DNA of 64,000 nt. It comes from Physcocola sp002396385. Lineage in GTDB: Bacteria > Bacteroidota > Bacteroidia > Bacteroidales > Paludibacteraceae. Made by a program: the position numbers and the translations under genes. The notes under the pieces are model-generated. The model was not told the DNA's origin, searched no databases, and was given only the letters and a program-made list of their open reading frames with translations. Where the stretch lies: positions 15,053-79,052 of the forward strand of contig CAMNDM010000014.1 of assembly GCA_946535435.1 (NCBI GenBank), written 5' to 3'. Shown piece after piece: positions 33,985 through 42,187 of this stretch (within the stretch, counting starts at the first letter, position 1; every line of letters starts with the position of its first letter).

Positions 33985-34182
33985 ATGGCTCATCATTATA
34001 CTATCAATACCCAGACTACTGCTGGAAAACGCCTGCAGAACGAAATGAGGAAGCGCATGCGTGAGAATATACAGCGTGACCAACTCTCGCGCGACAGTGC
34101 CGCTACTGCTGAAGAAATGATTGCCGACAAGGAACAACAACAGTCTGCCGACGATAATGCTGGTGATAAAAAGGATGAGTAG
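33985..34182 (+). CDS. small hydrophilic hypothetical protein
   Basis: 65 residues, highly charged and Gln-rich, probably helical or disordered (KRLQNEMRKRMRENIQRDQL, then QQQSADDNAGDKKDE). It starts 17 bp after def and is followed by a terminator at 34210, so it is the last gene of the operon. No family recognised; position and reading frame favour a real gene. Confidence 0.5.
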   Translation: MAHHYTINTQTTAGKRLQNEMRKRMRENIQRDQLSRDSAATAEEMIADKEQQQSADDNAGDKKDE

Positions 34183-34209
34183 TTCTCTGCTTTTCCCTTC
34201 TAGTATAAT

Positions 34210-34242
34210 GGCCGCCCTTTTCCCGGGCGGTCTTTCTTTTTC
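34210..34242 (+). terminator. terminator of the ruvX-def operon
   Basis: Stem CCGCCC (34212-34217) with GGGCGG (34225-34230), 7-nt loop, followed by TCTTTCTTTTTCTC. Confidence 0.75.
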
Positions 34243-34263
34243 TCTTAGTTAGAAACAAGTATG

Positions 34264-34312
34264 TGAAAAAAAGAAGCAGCCACCAGTCGGCGCTGCTTCT
34301 TCTCTTTTTTTT
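34264..34312 (-). terminator. terminator of the TerB-like gene (possibly bidirectional)
   Basis: Stem GAAGCAGC with GCTGCTTC (34273-34300), bounded by an A-run on the left and a T-rich run on the right, so it can end transcription from either side. It lies 13 bp after the TerB-like stop codon. Confidence 0.75.
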
Positions 34313-34324
34313 GTATGCCCAGCA

Positions 34325-34693
34325 TTATTCAATGCCAAGGTCTTTCTTCCATTGGTCGAACTCGTTTTGTTCGGAATACGATTCTGAACCGTCGATGCAG
34401 ATGATGGTGTTGATGAAGTTTTTCATGCTTTCAAGCGTCTGTTTGCGCTCTTCTGCATTCAAATCTTTCAAACATTCGTTTGTCTCGTCTACGAGTTCCT
34501 TTAGTAGGTATTTTTGGTTAGTGACCTCTTTAATGATGCTTTCTGCATCGGCTTCCATTGCTCCTTGCAGTTTCAGATAGCCTATGAACAGGTTTACAAA
34601 TGCTTTCTCTTTGTCATCGTATTTTCCATCGGCTGCGCCGAAGTGAACACCTGTTTTTGCCACTAGTTTGGCGAATTTTACTTTCTGGTCCAT
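34325..34693 (-). CDS. TerB-like protein
   Basis: 122 residues, all helical, of the TerB family (tellurite-resistance related fold, often with DnaJ domains). KFAKLVAKTGVHFGAADGKYDDKEKAFVNLFIGYL carries the conserved acidic DGxxDxxE-like patch, and the C-terminus has IICIDGSESYSEQNEFDQWKK. No ter operon is present; a housekeeping or stress role is more likely than tellurite resistance. It lies 17 bp downstream of the repeat protein gene, on the same strand. Confidence 0.72.
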   Translation of the reverse strand: MDQKVKFAKLVAKTGVHFGAADGKYDDKEKAFVNLFIGYLKLQGAMEADAESIIKEVTNQKYLLKELVDETNECLKDLNAEERKQTLESMKNFINTIICIDGSESYSEQNEFDQWKKDLGIE

Positions 34694-34710
34694 TTTCTTA
34701 TGGTTTGGGG

Positions 34711-35088
34711 TTATTGTTTGTTTCCGAGTATGCTCTTGAGAATTACGGCTGCGTTCTGGGCTGCCGAGGCAATGTCTGTTTTAGACATATTGCCCAACGG
34801 GTTGCTGCCGTTTACGGCTGGCTGGTTCGCATTTGCTGCGGCATTGCCCATCATTCCGCCCAAACCGCTTGCTACCACCTGTTTCAAGATGACGCTGATA
34901 AGGTCGGAACTGTTGTTGCCTGCCATCTGTTTCAAGATGTTGCCCACATCGAGCCCGTTGCTGCTCGCTGTGTTGTTCGAACTGCCTCCTGCCACTTGTT
35001 TGAGTATGCTGCCCAAATCAATGCCGCCTTGGTTTTGCGTTTTTTTACCGCCTCCGAGTATGGAGCCTAATACACTTGTCAAATCCAT
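34711..35088 (-). CDS. Gly/Asn-rich protein with internal repeats
   Basis: 125 residues. Three similar segments occur: DLGSILKQVAGG, DVGNILKQMAGN, LISVILKQVVASG, each followed by an Asn/Ser/Gly-rich spacer, plus a last VILKSILGN. The pattern suggests short amphipathic helices joined by flexible loops. No signal peptide. It precedes the TerB-like gene and may work with it. No family recognised. Confidence 0.55.
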   Translation of the reverse strand: MDLTSVLGSILGGGKKTQNQGGIDLGSILKQVAGGSSNNTASSNGLDVGNILKQMAGNNSSDLISVILKQVVASGLGGMMGNAAANANQPAVNGSNPLGNMSKTDIASAAQNAAVILKSILGNKQ

Positions 35089-35179
35089 TTTCAGTATCTT
35101 TTTTAGTTCGTGTGTTTTTAATGTAACTTAAAGATACAAAATAATATGATTAGTCAAATAGTGTTGCTTCTTTTTTTCT

Positions 35180-35848
35180 CTAGTCAGTCATTATTCTGTT
35201 AAGATAGGTGTTCCATGGAATGCTCGTCTTGAGGTCGGTTAGTAACTGCTCGACGAATTGTTCGTTATTGCCCGCTTCTTTGTCGGTATAGTTTTTACAG
35301 ACCATAAAATCCTTCATTTTCAGGTATTCTATACCTTCGCAGTCGGCGGGGTAGCCAAGGGGAACCCGTTTCAACTTGTTCATGCAGGTAACCTTGCCGA
35401 AGGTTTGCAATAGTTCCTTGTTTTCTGCCACACTTGTCCATTCGTCGTAAAAGTTGGTGATGATGTCACGTACTTTTTTCAGCATCCCTTTTTCTGGACA
35501 GTAGACACCGGTGGCAATCATAGAACCGCCTGGCTGGATGTGCACGTAGTAACCGCTCAGCAGACTCCGGCGGGCACCGTGGGGGGCTATGAATGCGCCG
35601 AAATGGCGTTTGTAGGGCGATTTGTCTTCCGAAAACCGGGTGTCTCTGTAAAACCTGTAGGTGCAGTCTTTTGCTGTCATGGGCTCTAGGGTGGGGTCGG
35701 CTGCCCTCAATTCGGCTATCAGGTACGAGGTTATCTCTTCAAAATCGGCCTTTGCCCTTTCGTAGTCCTGCTTGTGCTGTTGGAAATACGGACGGTTGTT
35801 GTTGTCGCGTATCTCTTCCAGGAATGTGAGTATGCGGTCTGTTCTCAT
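35180..35848 (-). CDS. DUF2461 family protein
   Basis: 222 residues. The DUF2461 (TIGR02453) signature is clear: LTFLEEIRDNNNRPYFQQHKQDYERAKADFEE, then DCTYRFYRDTRFSEDKSPYKRHFGAFI and GYYVHIQPGGSMIATGVYCPE. Function unknown. The start ATG (35846-35848) overlaps the stop of the lytic transglycosylase gene (TAATG), so translation is probably coupled. An upstream in-frame extension to 36031 lies inside that gene and is His/Arg-rich, as expected of an out-of-frame artefact. Confidence 0.88.
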   Translation of the reverse strand: MRTDRILTFLEEIRDNNNRPYFQQHKQDYERAKADFEEITSYLIAELRAADPTLEPMTAKDCTYRFYRDTRFSEDKSPYKRHFGAFIAPHGARRSLLSGYYVHIQPGGSMIATGVYCPEKGMLKKVRDIITNFYDEWTSVAENKELLQTFGKVTCMNKLKRVPLGYPADCEGIEYLKMKDFMVCKNYTDKEAGNNEQFVEQLLTDLKTSIPWNTYLNRIMTD

Positions 35849-36768
35849 TACCTTTTCTTTTCGTCGTTTAAAATAGGTAGTCTCAGCACAAAGTGCTTGC
35901 CTTTGGGGTTGGGCAGCGTGTTTGAGCGGAGCCATGCGTTTTCCTCTTTCATAAGGTTGTAGTTCAAACCCCGTTCGCGGGCAAATTGGGCCAGGTTCTC
36001 TATGGTGGTGTCTATACCTATGGTGTCGCATGGCACTTCATGGTACAGGTCGCTCTCTTGAAGGTAGAAACCGTATGCCTTCGGATTTTTAAACAGCAGT
36101 TTCACGGCCAGTAGACGGAATACGTAGCGGTTGGTCTCTTCCATCAGGTTCATCTCGTAGAAGTTGTCTGCCAGTTGTACCTTTTTCTGTTTTACCACCC
36201 GCCCTATACCTGTGTTATACGATGCTGCGGCCAAATTCCACGTCCCCAGCAGTTCGTAGGCGTGTCTCAGGTATTTGCAGGCGGCTCGGGTTTCTAACTC
36301 GATGTTGTAGCGTTCGTCGACGTGCTCGTCAACCTGCAGTCCGAATTCTTTTGCTGCGCTTGGCACCATCTGCCACATTCCTGCCGCCTTTGCGGGTGAG
36401 TAGCTGCGGGGGTTGAGGCTGCTTTCTATGGCGGCAAGGTATTTTAGGTCGTCGGGCATTCCTTCTTCCTTCAACACCCGCTCTAGCAATGGAAAGTAGC
36501 GGTTCGCACGCTTCAGTAACTGTAGTGTGCTGCTGTGGCTGTAGGTGAAGTTCATCAGTTCGCGGTCGAGCCGTTCCCGGTAGTATTCGTTGTTTATGGC
36601 CAGCTTCTCGCCGCACCATTCGGCTTCGGTTGGAATTTCTGGTAATAGAAGTTTGTTCTCTACTTGTTGCACGTTCGGCGCTTTGGGCTCTTCCTTGGCG
36701 CAGGCGGTTAGTGGCAATATGGCTGTAAGTCCTATTATTAGGGCTTTGTTGAGGTCTGCTTGTAGCAT
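35848..36768 (-). CDS. lytic transglycosylase (SLT/MltD-like) lipoprotein
   Basis: 306 residues. Cleaves the MurNAc-GlcNAc bond of peptidoglycan with anhydro-ring formation. Lipobox LTAC with Cys23, so it is likely anchored in the outer membrane. The SLT domain holds catalytic Glu115 in YLAAIESSLNP, then SYSPAKAAGMWQMVPSAAKEFGL and the AAASYNTGIGRV motif. Unlike MltD there are no LysM repeats; the C-terminus is short. It sits between UspA (64 bp upstream) and DUF2461 (overlapping). Confidence 0.9.
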   Translation of the reverse strand: MLQADLNKALIIGLTAILPLTACAKEEPKAPNVQQVENKLLLPEIPTEAEWCGEKLAINNEYYRERLDRELMNFTYSHSSTLQLLKRANRYFPLLERVLKEEGMPDDLKYLAAIESSLNPRSYSPAKAAGMWQMVPSAAKEFGLQVDEHVDERYNIELETRAACKYLRHAYELLGTWNLAAASYNTGIGRVVKQKKVQLADNFYEMNLMEETNRYVFRLLAVKLLFKNPKAYGFYLQESDLYHEVPCDTIGIDTTIENLAQFARERGLNYNLMKEENAWLRSNTLPNPKGKHFVLRLPILNDEKKR

Positions 36769-36832
36769 GTTTTTTTTATTGTGTTTGGTTGGGTCTTCGC
36801 TGGCACGCGCGGTCTTCTTTTTCCAACCCCGC

Positions 36833-37966
36833 TTACACGTGGAAAACGAGCAACGGGGTTTGCGTGTTGTCGAGCATGGTTTTTGCTGTGCTCGGATTGA
36901 ACAGACGCACGAATATGCTGCGCTCGTGGGTGGTCAGCGATACAATGTCGATATGTTCGTCTCTTACATATTTGTCGATGGCTGGTAGTGTGTCATCGCC
37001 ATTCAGCAGGCTGATGGTTATCTCCTGTTCGGGGTAGTTCTTTTTAAAGTATTCCTGAATCCCGCGGAGCTTTATCTCGTTCCAAAGCTGGTTGTCGCTC
37101 TCCTCATTCTTTTTTCCTTTGGCCAGGTGGAGGAAGTGGACCTTGAAGCGGAATGGTTTCAACAGCGTCATAAGGCTGTCGAATGCCAATAGGTCGTCGT
37201 CTTCAAAACGGGTGGCATAGACAAGGTTCTTCATCTCCGAAAAATTCTTGAATGTTGAGTCTTTCGGTAATACGAAGACGGGTATGCGCGAGCGCTCCAT
37301 CACTTCTCCGGTTATGCTGCCTATCTCTTCCCGTTCCATCTCGGCCTTGCTGCGGCTTCCCATAATGATTAGTTGCGGCTCGTTGTCGCGGCTGTATTTC
37401 AAGATGGCGTCTTCTGGTATGCCTGTTTTTGTCACAAAACGGTAGTTTACGTCAGGAAGGACCTTGTCGGCAATGGCTGCTTTCAGTTGTCTGTCGAGCA
37501 ATTCTTGTTGTTGCTTGACTTCGTCGAGTTTTGCCTGTAATGCGGTGTCGCGTTTGCCTTTTTCACGCGTCAGCATTTCCTCTATCAAGTTGATGTGAGG
37601 GGTTGGGTCTATAAACGAGTGGAACAGCACAACACTGGTGTTGTAGATCTGTGCCAGGTTGAATGCAACTTCGCAGGTGTGGAGGTTGTAGTTCGAAAAA
37701 TCGATTGGAACGAGCAACTCGCCTTGGTGCGATGCTTTGCGTAAGGCGTCTGCTTCCGCCTGGTTCTGGTTTATTTCTTCCACTATGGCGGTCGCTCTGT
37801 CTAGGTCGCTTTCTTTTATGCGGACGCGCACGTTACGGGTGACAATGCTGTCGCCCACATGCTGGATTATCGAATCTATTCCGTTTGCCTCTAACTCCAG
37901 TTGAAGGGCTTGGGCCTTCTCTAACGAGTGGATGGCAAGGGTAACGAGTTTCACTTTATCGTCCAT
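36833..37966 (-). CDS. universal stress protein with DUF2007-like N-terminal domain
   Basis: 377 residues. Residues 1-70 (KLVTLAIHSLEKAQALQLELEANGID, then RVRIKESDLDRATAIVEEIN) match the DUF2007 putative signal-transducing domain. They are followed by two tandem UspA domains (about 85-240 and 245-377). The first UspA half keeps the ATP-binding GSRSKAEMEREEIGSITGEVMERS pattern (Gly-x2-Gly-x9-Gly type); the second half has LTTHERSIFVRLFNPSTAKTML and is more diverged. Expected to sense stress or metabolic state through ATP and DUF2007 ligand. It may lead the operon with the transglycosylase and DUF2461 genes. Confidence 0.85.
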   Translation of the reverse strand: MDDKVKLVTLAIHSLEKAQALQLELEANGIDSIIQHVGDSIVTRNVRVRIKESDLDRATAIVEEINQNQAEADALRKASHQGELLVPIDFSNYNLHTCEVAFNLAQIYNTSVVLFHSFIDPTPHINLIEEMLTREKGKRDTALQAKLDEVKQQQELLDRQLKAAIADKVLPDVNYRFVTKTGIPEDAILKYSRDNEPQLIIMGSRSKAEMEREEIGSITGEVMERSRIPVFVLPKDSTFKNFSEMKNLVYATRFEDDDLLAFDSLMTLLKPFRFKVHFLHLAKGKKNEESDNQLWNEIKLRGIQEYFKKNYPEQEITISLLNGDDTLPAIDKYVRDEHIDIVSLTTHERSIFVRLFNPSTAKTMLDNTQTPLLVFHV

Positions 37967-38067
37967 AACCTTCTGCTTGCTTGTTTGCGTAAATATACAT
38001 CTTTTTTTGCAACTATTGGCTCCCCAGGCTCATATTTTACCAACAAATGTGCAGCCTGTTGCGATGA

Positions 38068-39102
38068 CTATGGCTGTTTCTTCGCTTTCGCTATAAGGCT
38101 TCTGGCTGTCTCTATTATGCTGTCGGTGTCGTATAGGTAGGCTTTTTCTTTGTCGAGTGCCACTTTTACGTCGGGTTCTATGCCCCATTCTGTGCAGCGC
38201 CCTTTCGAATCGAGGTAGATGGCCGACGAATACCTGACGGTCCAGCCGCAGGGTAGCTCGTCACTTGCTGGCACTCCCGAACCGCCACCGGTCCTGTCGC
38301 CGACTATCAAGACGTGCCTTTGTGGTTGTACCTCTTGCGTGAACAGGTTGGCGGCGCTGTATACGTCGCGGTTGGTCAGCACGATGGTCGGACCGGCGTA
38401 TATGACTCCGTCGGCCGGCTCTATATAGATGGCTTGCTTGTCCGACAGGGCGTTGTGTGCGCGGCCAGTCTTCCGCCTGAAGTAGCTGGCGAGGGTCTTC
38501 TGTGGGGTGAAGTGGCTGGCCAGGCGCTCGGCGTTTGTTATCATTCCACCGCCGTTCCCGCGTATGTCTACTATCACGCCTTTCGCTTTCTTAAAGTGGA
38601 GTAGAACGTTGTTGATGTTCGACTCTGAAAATGCGGTGCTGAAACTGGGGTAGTAGACGTAGCCAATGCTGTCGGGGGTCAGCATTTTGTAGTACAGACC
38701 GCCTGCCCGACGGTAGTCGCTTCCCAGATATTTGTCCGTGAATATGACGTTCTTTATAAAGTTGTCTTCATATTTTTCGTGCAGGTTGTAGCGGCTCACG
38801 TCGAAGGTCGATGTCAGGTTCACGTGCCCGTCTTTCAATTCGTTCAGCATGCCGCCCATAACGTAGAACAACTCTTCCATGGTGTGGCATTCAAGCGCCT
38901 TGCTGTAATAGGTGGCGCGTACTTTGTTCCAGTCTTCTATGCTGTCTTTCTTGAACTCGAAGAAACAGTATTTTTGGTCGATGATGCTCCAAAGTGTGTT
39001 GAAGTTGGTGGTCACATCATTTTCTTTCTCCAGGTCTTTGTCGCAGCTGGTGGTTGCTATCAGGGCCGCAAGGCTGGCCAGTAGGGTTAGCGTCTTTCTC
39101 AT
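38068..39102 (-). CDS. S41 family peptidase (C-terminal processing protease-like) lipoprotein
   Basis: 344 residues. Lipoprotein signal (LIATTSC, Cys20). The S41 catalytic core includes VIVDIRGNGGGMITNAERLA, the substrate loop TNRDVYSAANLFTQEV with the likely catalytic Ser, and VGDRTGGGSGVPASDELPCGW. The N-terminal tri-helical domain (FNTLWSIIDQKYCFFEFK) is typical of Bacteroidetes S41 proteins; no PDZ domain is obvious. It follows the DUF3316 gene with a few-base overlap, suggesting one mRNA. Confidence 0.9.
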   Translation of the reverse strand: MRKTLTLLASLAALIATTSCDKDLEKENDVTTNFNTLWSIIDQKYCFFEFKKDSIEDWNKVRATYYSKALECHTMEELFYVMGGMLNELKDGHVNLTSTFDVSRYNLHEKYEDNFIKNVIFTDKYLGSDYRRAGGLYYKMLTPDSIGYVYYPSFSTAFSESNINNVLLHFKKAKGVIVDIRGNGGGMITNAERLASHFTPQKTLASYFRRKTGRAHNALSDKQAIYIEPADGVIYAGPTIVLTNRDVYSAANLFTQEVQPQRHVLIVGDRTGGGSGVPASDELPCGWTVRYSSAIYLDSKGRCTEWGIEPDVKVALDKEKAYLYDTDSIIETARSLIAKAKKQP

Positions 39103-39962
39103 TGCATCACGTTTATAAATTCTGCTGGTATTCTTTCTTCCCCTTTAAATGAATAGATGTTGTGTACTACTCCGATTTTTACCGACATCTCCAGATTACG
39201 GCCTTCCAGTTTGTTGACGTCGTAGCGTAACCGTTCCGCTACCATGCCGAGGTTGATGGTGGCGAGCCGGCCTATCGGGAAGTTTACCGAAAACTCGTTG
39301 CGGAACTGCAGCCTGTTGCCGAAACTGGTTAATACGAAGTTACCCTCGAAGTTGTCTATTGCCGATATGTCGTAATACAACTGGGTGTATTTGGGCGAGA
39401 ACATGATTCCTACGGCTGCTATCGAGAAGTGGTCGGATATCTGGATGGGCTCTTTCTTTATTTTAAATGTGTAGCTGCTCTTGAGCGATAGCCACAGGTT
39501 GGTGTTTGCTATTACGTTTACCGGGTTGTTGCTGTTGTGTGCCAGATATTTCAAACCCAGATCAAGGTTACTGTAGGCGCCGGGCATCAGCTTCAGTCTG
39601 CCAATGGGGGTAGTGTGGTAATGCGCTCCATAAAAACCGCGTGCGTAAAGGCTGAGCATGCGGTAGTTCTGCGCCGGACTCAAATCGGAGGCGACGTGCA
39701 GCGCTGCTCCGTCATATTTCGAGAACTTCCGGTGTGTGGCGCTATAGTAGCGTTGCTCGTCGAACCCTAGTCCTATCTGGGCTCCCTGGTAGAGTAGTCC
39801 CGACAGGTATTCGTCGTAAGTGTGGTGGTGCCCCGCACTCGCCCAGGTCGTTTTTGTGGTTAAACGGTATTGGGGTGGGGTGGCCGTGCTGTCGGTCTGG
39901 GCCTCTGTATAGTGTCGGACGGTCAGTAGGGTCAGCAAGAGCAGAATGTATTTTTTTGTCAT
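39099..39962 (-). CDS. DUF3316-like outer-membrane protein
   Basis: 287 residues. Signal peptide after MTKKYILLLLTLLTVRHYTEA (start at 39962 rather than the upstream 39995, which gives a clean signal peptide). Then a beta-rich body with aromatic strands (GLLYQGAQIGLGFDEQRYY, MLSLYARGFYGAHYHTT, FPIGRLATINLGMVAERLRYD). The pattern fits the Bacteroidetes DUF3316 family. Its 3' end overlaps the start of the S41 peptidase gene by 4 bp. TAAATTTG at 39983-39990 (minus) may be the -7 box. Confidence 0.65.
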   Translation of the reverse strand: MTKKYILLLLTLLTVRHYTEAQTDSTATPPQYRLTTKTTWASAGHHHTYDEYLSGLLYQGAQIGLGFDEQRYYSATHRKFSKYDGAALHVASDLSPAQNYRMLSLYARGFYGAHYHTTPIGRLKLMPGAYSNLDLGLKYLAHNSNNPVNVIANTNLWLSLKSSYTFKIKKEPIQISDHFSIAAVGIMFSPKYTQLYYDISAIDNFEGNFVLTSFGNRLQFRNEFSVNFPIGRLATINLGMVAERLRYDVNKLEGRNLEMSVKIGVVHNIYSFKGEERIPAEFINVMQ

Positions 39963-40118
39963 GTGTCTTTTTTTTGATAGGTCAAATTTACACAAATTCC
40001 GCCTATTGTTGAAATATTGTTAAAGTGAATAATTATTTATGCTGTGTGCGTGTGTTTGATTTATATGAAAAACACTATATTAGTGAAAAAATTATCTTGT
40101 TACTTTTAATTTAAACTT

Positions 40119-41216
40119 ATGCGATTTCTGAATTTTATAGCTGCTGTTTCGCTATCTGCTGTTTGCCTGACGGCTGAGGCGCAAATCTCTGAGTTGACGG
40201 AAGACGAGGTCACTACGCTCCAACAAGCTATACAGCACTATCACAACAATGCTCCCGATTTGTCAATCGGTCTTTTTGAAAAATTGTTGGTTAAACACCC
40301 CGATAACTATCTGGTCAATTATGAGTATTGTCTGCCTAAAATGCAGAAACAACAGTTTGGCGAGGTTGTGAAAATCACGAAAAAGTTGGAAAAGAGTCCG
40401 TACGTCGAACCTATGCTGTTCCAGTTGCAGGGCAATGCCTACGATTATATGGGTAAGCGGAAAGCGGCTGTCGCCAGCTACGACAAGGGAATCAAGCGCT
40501 TCCCTAAGTCGGGTTGCCTCTATATGGAAAAGGGTAATATAAGGCTTATGGAAAAGGACCCTGATGCTGCGCTCGTGCTTTACGAGAAGGCTTTCGAGGT
40601 GGAACCTGCTTACCCTTCTCCCTATTATAGGGCGGCTGCTTTGTTCTTGTCGTCGCAAGAGCCTGTCTGGGGGCTGATTTATGGTGAGGCTTTCTTGCTG
40701 TTGGAAAAGGGAGCACGCAATGTCGCTATGCAGAAGGCTATGGTGAATAAGTTGGATAATTCGTTCGAGTTGAAAGACGATACCTTCCGAATCCAAATGT
40801 CTAGAAACGTTATTCAGATGAGTGGGCTGCAACTGAAAATCCCGTTCCCTATTATTTACGAGTTGGCGGTGTCAAAATCTAAGGCTGTTGATGATATGAA
40901 GGCTGGGAAAAGGACAACGGTGACTGTTTACGATTTGATGGAAATGAGGAAGGCTGTGGCTCTTACGTATAAAGAAGAATGGAAGGAAAAGAATCCGAAC
41001 TATCTGTTCGATTATCAGAATATGCTTATCGAGGGCGGATATTTCGAGGCTTACACGATGTATATCTTTAAGGATGTCTTCGAAAAAGAGTACAACGAGT
41101 ATGCTTCGAAACAAGAAAATAAGGAGGTGTTAGACGCTCTTAAGGTATGGATGCGGCAGCACCCTTTCTCTCCTGACGAAAATCAATTTATTAAACGTAA
41201 CGATTTAGTATTATGA
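40119..41216 (+). CDS. secreted tetratricopeptide-repeat protein
   Basis: 365 residues. Signal peptide of about 21 residues (AAVSLSAVCLTAEAQ). TPR-type helix pairs follow (DLSIGLFEKLLVKHPDNYLVNYEY; MLFQLQGNAYDYMGKRKAAVASYDKGIKRFP; GCLYMEKGNIRLMEKDPDAALVLYEKAFEVEP; SPYYRAAALF). The C-terminal 160 residues form a different helical domain. Probably a periplasmic scaffold. It overlaps the next gene by 4 bp (ATGA), so the two proteins are likely made together. Confidence 0.8.
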   Translation: MRFLNFIAAVSLSAVCLTAEAQISELTEDEVTTLQQAIQHYHNNAPDLSIGLFEKLLVKHPDNYLVNYEYCLPKMQKQQFGEVVKITKKLEKSPYVEPMLFQLQGNAYDYMGKRKAAVASYDKGIKRFPKSGCLYMEKGNIRLMEKDPDAALVLYEKAFEVEPAYPSPYYRAAALFLSSQEPVWGLIYGEAFLLLEKGARNVAMQKAMVNKLDNSFELKDDTFRIQMSRNVIQMSGLQLKIPFPIIYELAVSKSKAVDDMKAGKRTTVTVYDLMEMRKAVALTYKEEWKEKNPNYLFDYQNMLIEGGYFEAYTMYIFKDVFEKEYNEYASKQENKEVLDALKVWMRQHPFSPDENQFIKRNDLVL

Positions 41217-41734
41217 AAAAAACAGTTCTTTCCCTCTTTTTGGCGTCTATAGCCTTTTTCGGCTACGCTAAACCCGATTTTGAAATTCCTGAGGTCAAGA
41301 AGTATGAAAATGCCGAAGAATGCAGAAAAGATAATGATGTAGCGCTGAAAACTGCTAAATTCTTCTTCGACGCAAAGTTGCCTGAAGATTTGCCTTGGGT
41401 GAAAAAGGCGAATGCGTTCGTTTTGGTTTGGCTCACCGAGTCTGACGACATTATGGTTACGATAGACGAGACCCGTTGTCCGTTCATGAAATGCGACAAT
41501 AAAGATATTCGTAGCCAAATGCTTGTGGCTTATCTTTCCGGCTGTGTTGTCTATTGTCTTGAAAATAAACAGAAGGAGCACAACTTCGATATGCATTTCT
41601 TCGCCTTGACCAAGACGTTGGAGTACTACGAGAAAAACAAGAGTATATCTGGAAGTGACAAATTTATGGATAAACTGCTCAACGACTCTAAAAAAAGTTC
41701 CTTCAAGGCCAAAGAGCAAAAGAAGTTCAAATGA
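41213..41734 (+). CDS. hypothetical secreted protein coupled to the TPR protein
   Basis: 173 residues. Signal peptide (KKTVLSLFLASIAFFGYA, cleavage before KPDF). The mature part is Lys/Asp/Glu-rich with FVLVWLTESDDIMVTI and QMLVAYLSGCVVYCLEN, plus a basic C-terminus. Four cysteines may form disulfides. No family recognised. The ATGA overlap with the TPR gene suggests that its product works with the TPR protein. Confidence 0.6.
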   Translation: MKKTVLSLFLASIAFFGYAKPDFEIPEVKKYENAEECRKDNDVALKTAKFFFDAKLPEDLPWVKKANAFVLVWLTESDDIMVTIDETRCPFMKCDNKDIRSQMLVAYLSGCVVYCLENKQKEHNFDMHFFALTKTLEYYEKNKSISGSDKFMDKLLNDSKKSSFKAKEQKKFK

Positions 41735-41772
41735 ACTTGAGGTCTCGGCATCTGATGACTTTTCATTATAGG

Positions 41773-41814
41773 TTAACATCCTGGGAAACTTTTGTCTCTC
41801 AGGATGTTTTATTG
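41773..41814 (+). terminator. terminator of the TPR gene pair
   Basis: 9-bp perfect stem AACATCCTG (41775-41783) with CAGGATGTT (41800-41808), followed by TTATT. Confidence 0.7.
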
Positions 41815-41909
41815 TAATTAAGTAACTATTTGTTTTTGTTCCTTTGCAGTACACTTCCCTGAAGGGAAAAATAAATCCCAATTCTTTAGATGTTTTGTCA
41901 ACAAGATAA

Positions 41910-42047
41910 AACAATAGCAACATATGGTCCTCTACTACGTTTTGGTCCCAATACGCCGATAGGGCTTATTGCCTGCCTTTTAATTCTAATGGTGTTCAAG
42001 ATGCTTATGTTTTTGGGTCCAATTATGTGAGACCTGTAACAAAATAG
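41910..42047 (+). pseudogene. C-terminal fragment of a DUF1566/Fibrobacter-paralogous-type surface protein
   Basis: The frame 41910-42047 (45 codons, stop TAG) reads IWSSTTFWSQYADRAYCL, then FNSNGVQDAYVFGSNYVRPV. This is the usual ending of the DUF1566 / Fibrobacter succinogenes paralogous-domain lipoproteins (YWSSTT ... FNS ... VRPV). A TAA at 41907-41909 cuts the frame and no start codon or signal precedes it. It is a remnant of a larger gene, with its terminator at 42066 still in place. The rest of 41815-42127 holds nothing coding. Confidence 0.7.
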
Positions 42048-42065
42048 ACATGTTTTTCTGTATGG

Positions 42066-42100
42066 AGAGGTCTTTTATATAGCGAAAGACCTCTTTTTTT
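42066..42100 (+). terminator. terminator after the surface-protein remnant
   Basis: Perfect 10-bp stem AGAGGTCTTT (42066-42075) with AAAGACCTCT (42085-42094), then seven T. It insulates the CreD cassette from upstream transcription. Confidence 0.85.
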
Positions 42101-42127
42101 GTGCGCTGTAAAAAATATGTTTTTTCT

Positions 42128-42172
42128 CTTGCTTTTTCTGATTTAATCTTTAACTTTGTATCGCAAAGTACT
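42128..42172 (+). promoter_or_regulatory. promoter and overlapping operator of the CreD cassette
   Basis: CTTG (42128-42131), 19 bp, TAACTTTG (42151-42158) forms a Bacteroidota-type promoter. The -7 box is one arm of an inverted repeat, ACTTTG (42153-42158) with CAAAGT (42164-42169), 5-bp spacer. The same palindrome, followed by the same ACTTTTAA stretch, recurs before creD at 43117. A repressor bound here would cover the -7 box. The winged-helix protein of this cassette is the obvious candidate. Confidence 0.6.
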
Positions 42173-42187
42173 TTTAATAGATGCTAT

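Noticed and set aside
34325..34693. Tellurite-resistance operon
   Set aside because: Only one TerB-like gene is present. No terZ, terC, terD or related genes occur, so a resistance role is not supported.
35849..36031. N-terminal extension of the DUF2461 gene
   Set aside because: The extension overlaps the lytic transglycosylase frame, is His/Pro/Arg-rich and carries no DUF2461 similarity. The domain starts at the ATG at 35848.
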